NCBI RefSeq assembly: GCF_964340395.1
Contig: NC_135562.1
Coordinates: 9,364,134-9,428,133 of the forward strand
DNA: 64,000 nt
Origin: Glandiceps talaboti
Lineage: Eukaryota > Hemichordata > Enteropneusta > Spengelidae
Reading direction: 5' to 3'
Under the pieces are notes generated by a model. It was given only the letters and a program-made list of their open reading frames with translations, had not been told where the DNA came from and did not search any database. Shown piece after piece: positions 63,173-64,000 of this stretch (the first letter of the stretch is position 1; each line of letters opens with the position of its first letter). The position numbers and the translations under genes are program-made.

Positions 63173-63456
63173 CTAGAATTGATCACCAGCAATGTCTCTT
63201 CCTCGTCTGCCATATCGTCGTCTACCTTTCCTACGGCGATTTTTCCGTCTTCGGGCTTTGACCCTACCAACTACCTTCTTCCCCACCTTTTTAACGACCT
63301 TTTTACCGACTTTAGCAGCCGCTTTTCCAACCAACGCTCCTAAAATCAGTTCGCGAGGGGCTACGTCGTGTGCATAGTAAGCCGTGTCTATGTCATTTAG
63401 TCCAGTTTCTTCAGCATCCCTCTTAATGTATTCGCCCAACTCGTCGTCTTCATACC
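63173..63456 (-). CDS. Secreted acidic/cationic peptide precursor, copy 3 (exon 2 only; 5' part beyond the window)
   Basis: Exon 2 spans 63456-63173 (284 nt, one codon longer than copies 1 and 2), with a conserved acceptor (TTTTAG) and the same starting phase. The N-terminal part (YEDDELGEYIKRDAEETGLN) and the Arg-rich tail ending RGRDIAGDQF are conserved, with RRRYGRR for RRRHGRR. The segment between them is rewritten: GALVGKAAAKVGKKVVKKVG then KKVVGRVKARRRKN, a regular Lys/Val/Gly pattern suited to a cationic amphipathic helix. Exon 1 with the signal peptide must lie right of 64000, since intron 1 is still running at the window end. A conserved donor after the stop again suggests a 3'-UTR intron. 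Confidence 0.72.
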
Positions 63457-63932
63457 CTAAAAGTAACATGAAATTATTACTGGTTGTGTTTGGTTAGCAT
63501 GGTATAAACTTTTTAATGTAAGAATCAAAATCGAAGTTATTGTTTTCCTGTATACCTACATAATATGTAACCTCTGGAAACTGAGAGACATGGACTACCA
63601 CGTGACGAAGATGTTCAATTGATTACAAGCAACTTTCAAACTATTACTTCCACCAATGATACATGGACGCAGGTGCATGGGTGTTGGTTTCCCGGATTTT
63701 TGTTAACAGGATAGCTCAAATTGAAAGGGACGGATTTAGATGAAACATCTCGGAACAATTGTTTTTGAGTAAAGTACCATTCGTTTAAATTTTGGTGAGA
63801 TCAAATATCATAACTTATTGGTAGAGATATTAATGTAGCTTTTTTAAATGTAAATAGTTATAAACTGATAATTGCATAAACCTTTCAGACAGACAAGCAG
63901 GTCTTTTCAGATACAGACAGACAGTAGTAAAC

Positions 63933-63937
<5 letters not shown>

Positions 63938-63977
<40 letters not shown>

Positions 63978-64000
63978 CACATACACACATACACACATAC
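63938..64000. repeat. (ACAT)n microsatellite at the window end
   Basis: Begins just after ACTTACATAC, as in the intron 1 array of copy 1. Confidence 0.9.

Larger units (their letters stand above)
62035..64000. repeat. Peptide-gene duplication unit, copy 3 (minus orientation, runs off the window)
   Basis: Direct repeat of copy 1 (47010 onward). Its left end carries three to four tandem copies of a roughly 55-bp unit with TGTAGCAATATTGCTAGTAG, where copy 1 has one. It lacks the 47315-47728 insert and the TIR element of copy 1, and has its own insert at 62487-62595. An (ACAT)n run at 63938-64000 matches the intron 1 microsatellite. Confidence 0.85.

Overview
This is animal nuclear DNA: AT-rich, with small exons in kilobase-scale introns, GT-AG splice sites, dense microsatellites and minisatellites, foldback (MITE-like) elements and LINE remains. 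Nothing bacterial, viral or organellar is visible. The species cannot be read from the sequence. An invertebrate metazoan is likely, because the two recognisable genes are clearly similar to, but diverged from, the human proteins as I recall them.

Layout. (1) 1-5352: no gene recognised; foldback elements and minisatellites. (2) 5353-15426, minus strand: a complete 13-exon IFT52 gene (intraflagellar transport, IFT-B), rebuilt exon by exon with consistent splice phases to 441 aa. (3) 15427-24607: intergenic DNA between two head-to-head genes, with CCAAT motifs, an X-box-like site, one possible non-coding exon, a LINE 3' end and foldback elements. (4) 24725-39263, plus strand: a complete 11-exon SGK3-type kinase gene (PX domain plus AGC kinase, 485 aa). 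(5) 39264-43600: downstream DNA with a 1.4 kb array of a 38-bp repeat. (6) 43600-64000: a rearranged, duplicated region. It holds three copies (minus, plus, minus) of a small two-coding-exon gene for a secreted precursor with a signal peptide, an acidic segment, a Lys-Arg site and a very basic Arg/Lys-rich C-terminal part. Copies 1 and 2 are complete; copy 3 runs off the window. LINE fragments, a TIR element and microsatellites surround them.

The unusual content is the peptide cluster. I do not recognise the family. Its architecture resembles precursors of cationic host-defence or signalling peptides, which is an inference only. The three copies keep the exon-2 reading frame, the splice acceptor, a probable 3'-UTR intron and the poly(A) signal, although the surrounding DNA is full of insertions, which argues that they are real genes. 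IFT52 and SGK3 are unrelated in function; their only visible link is the shared upstream region.
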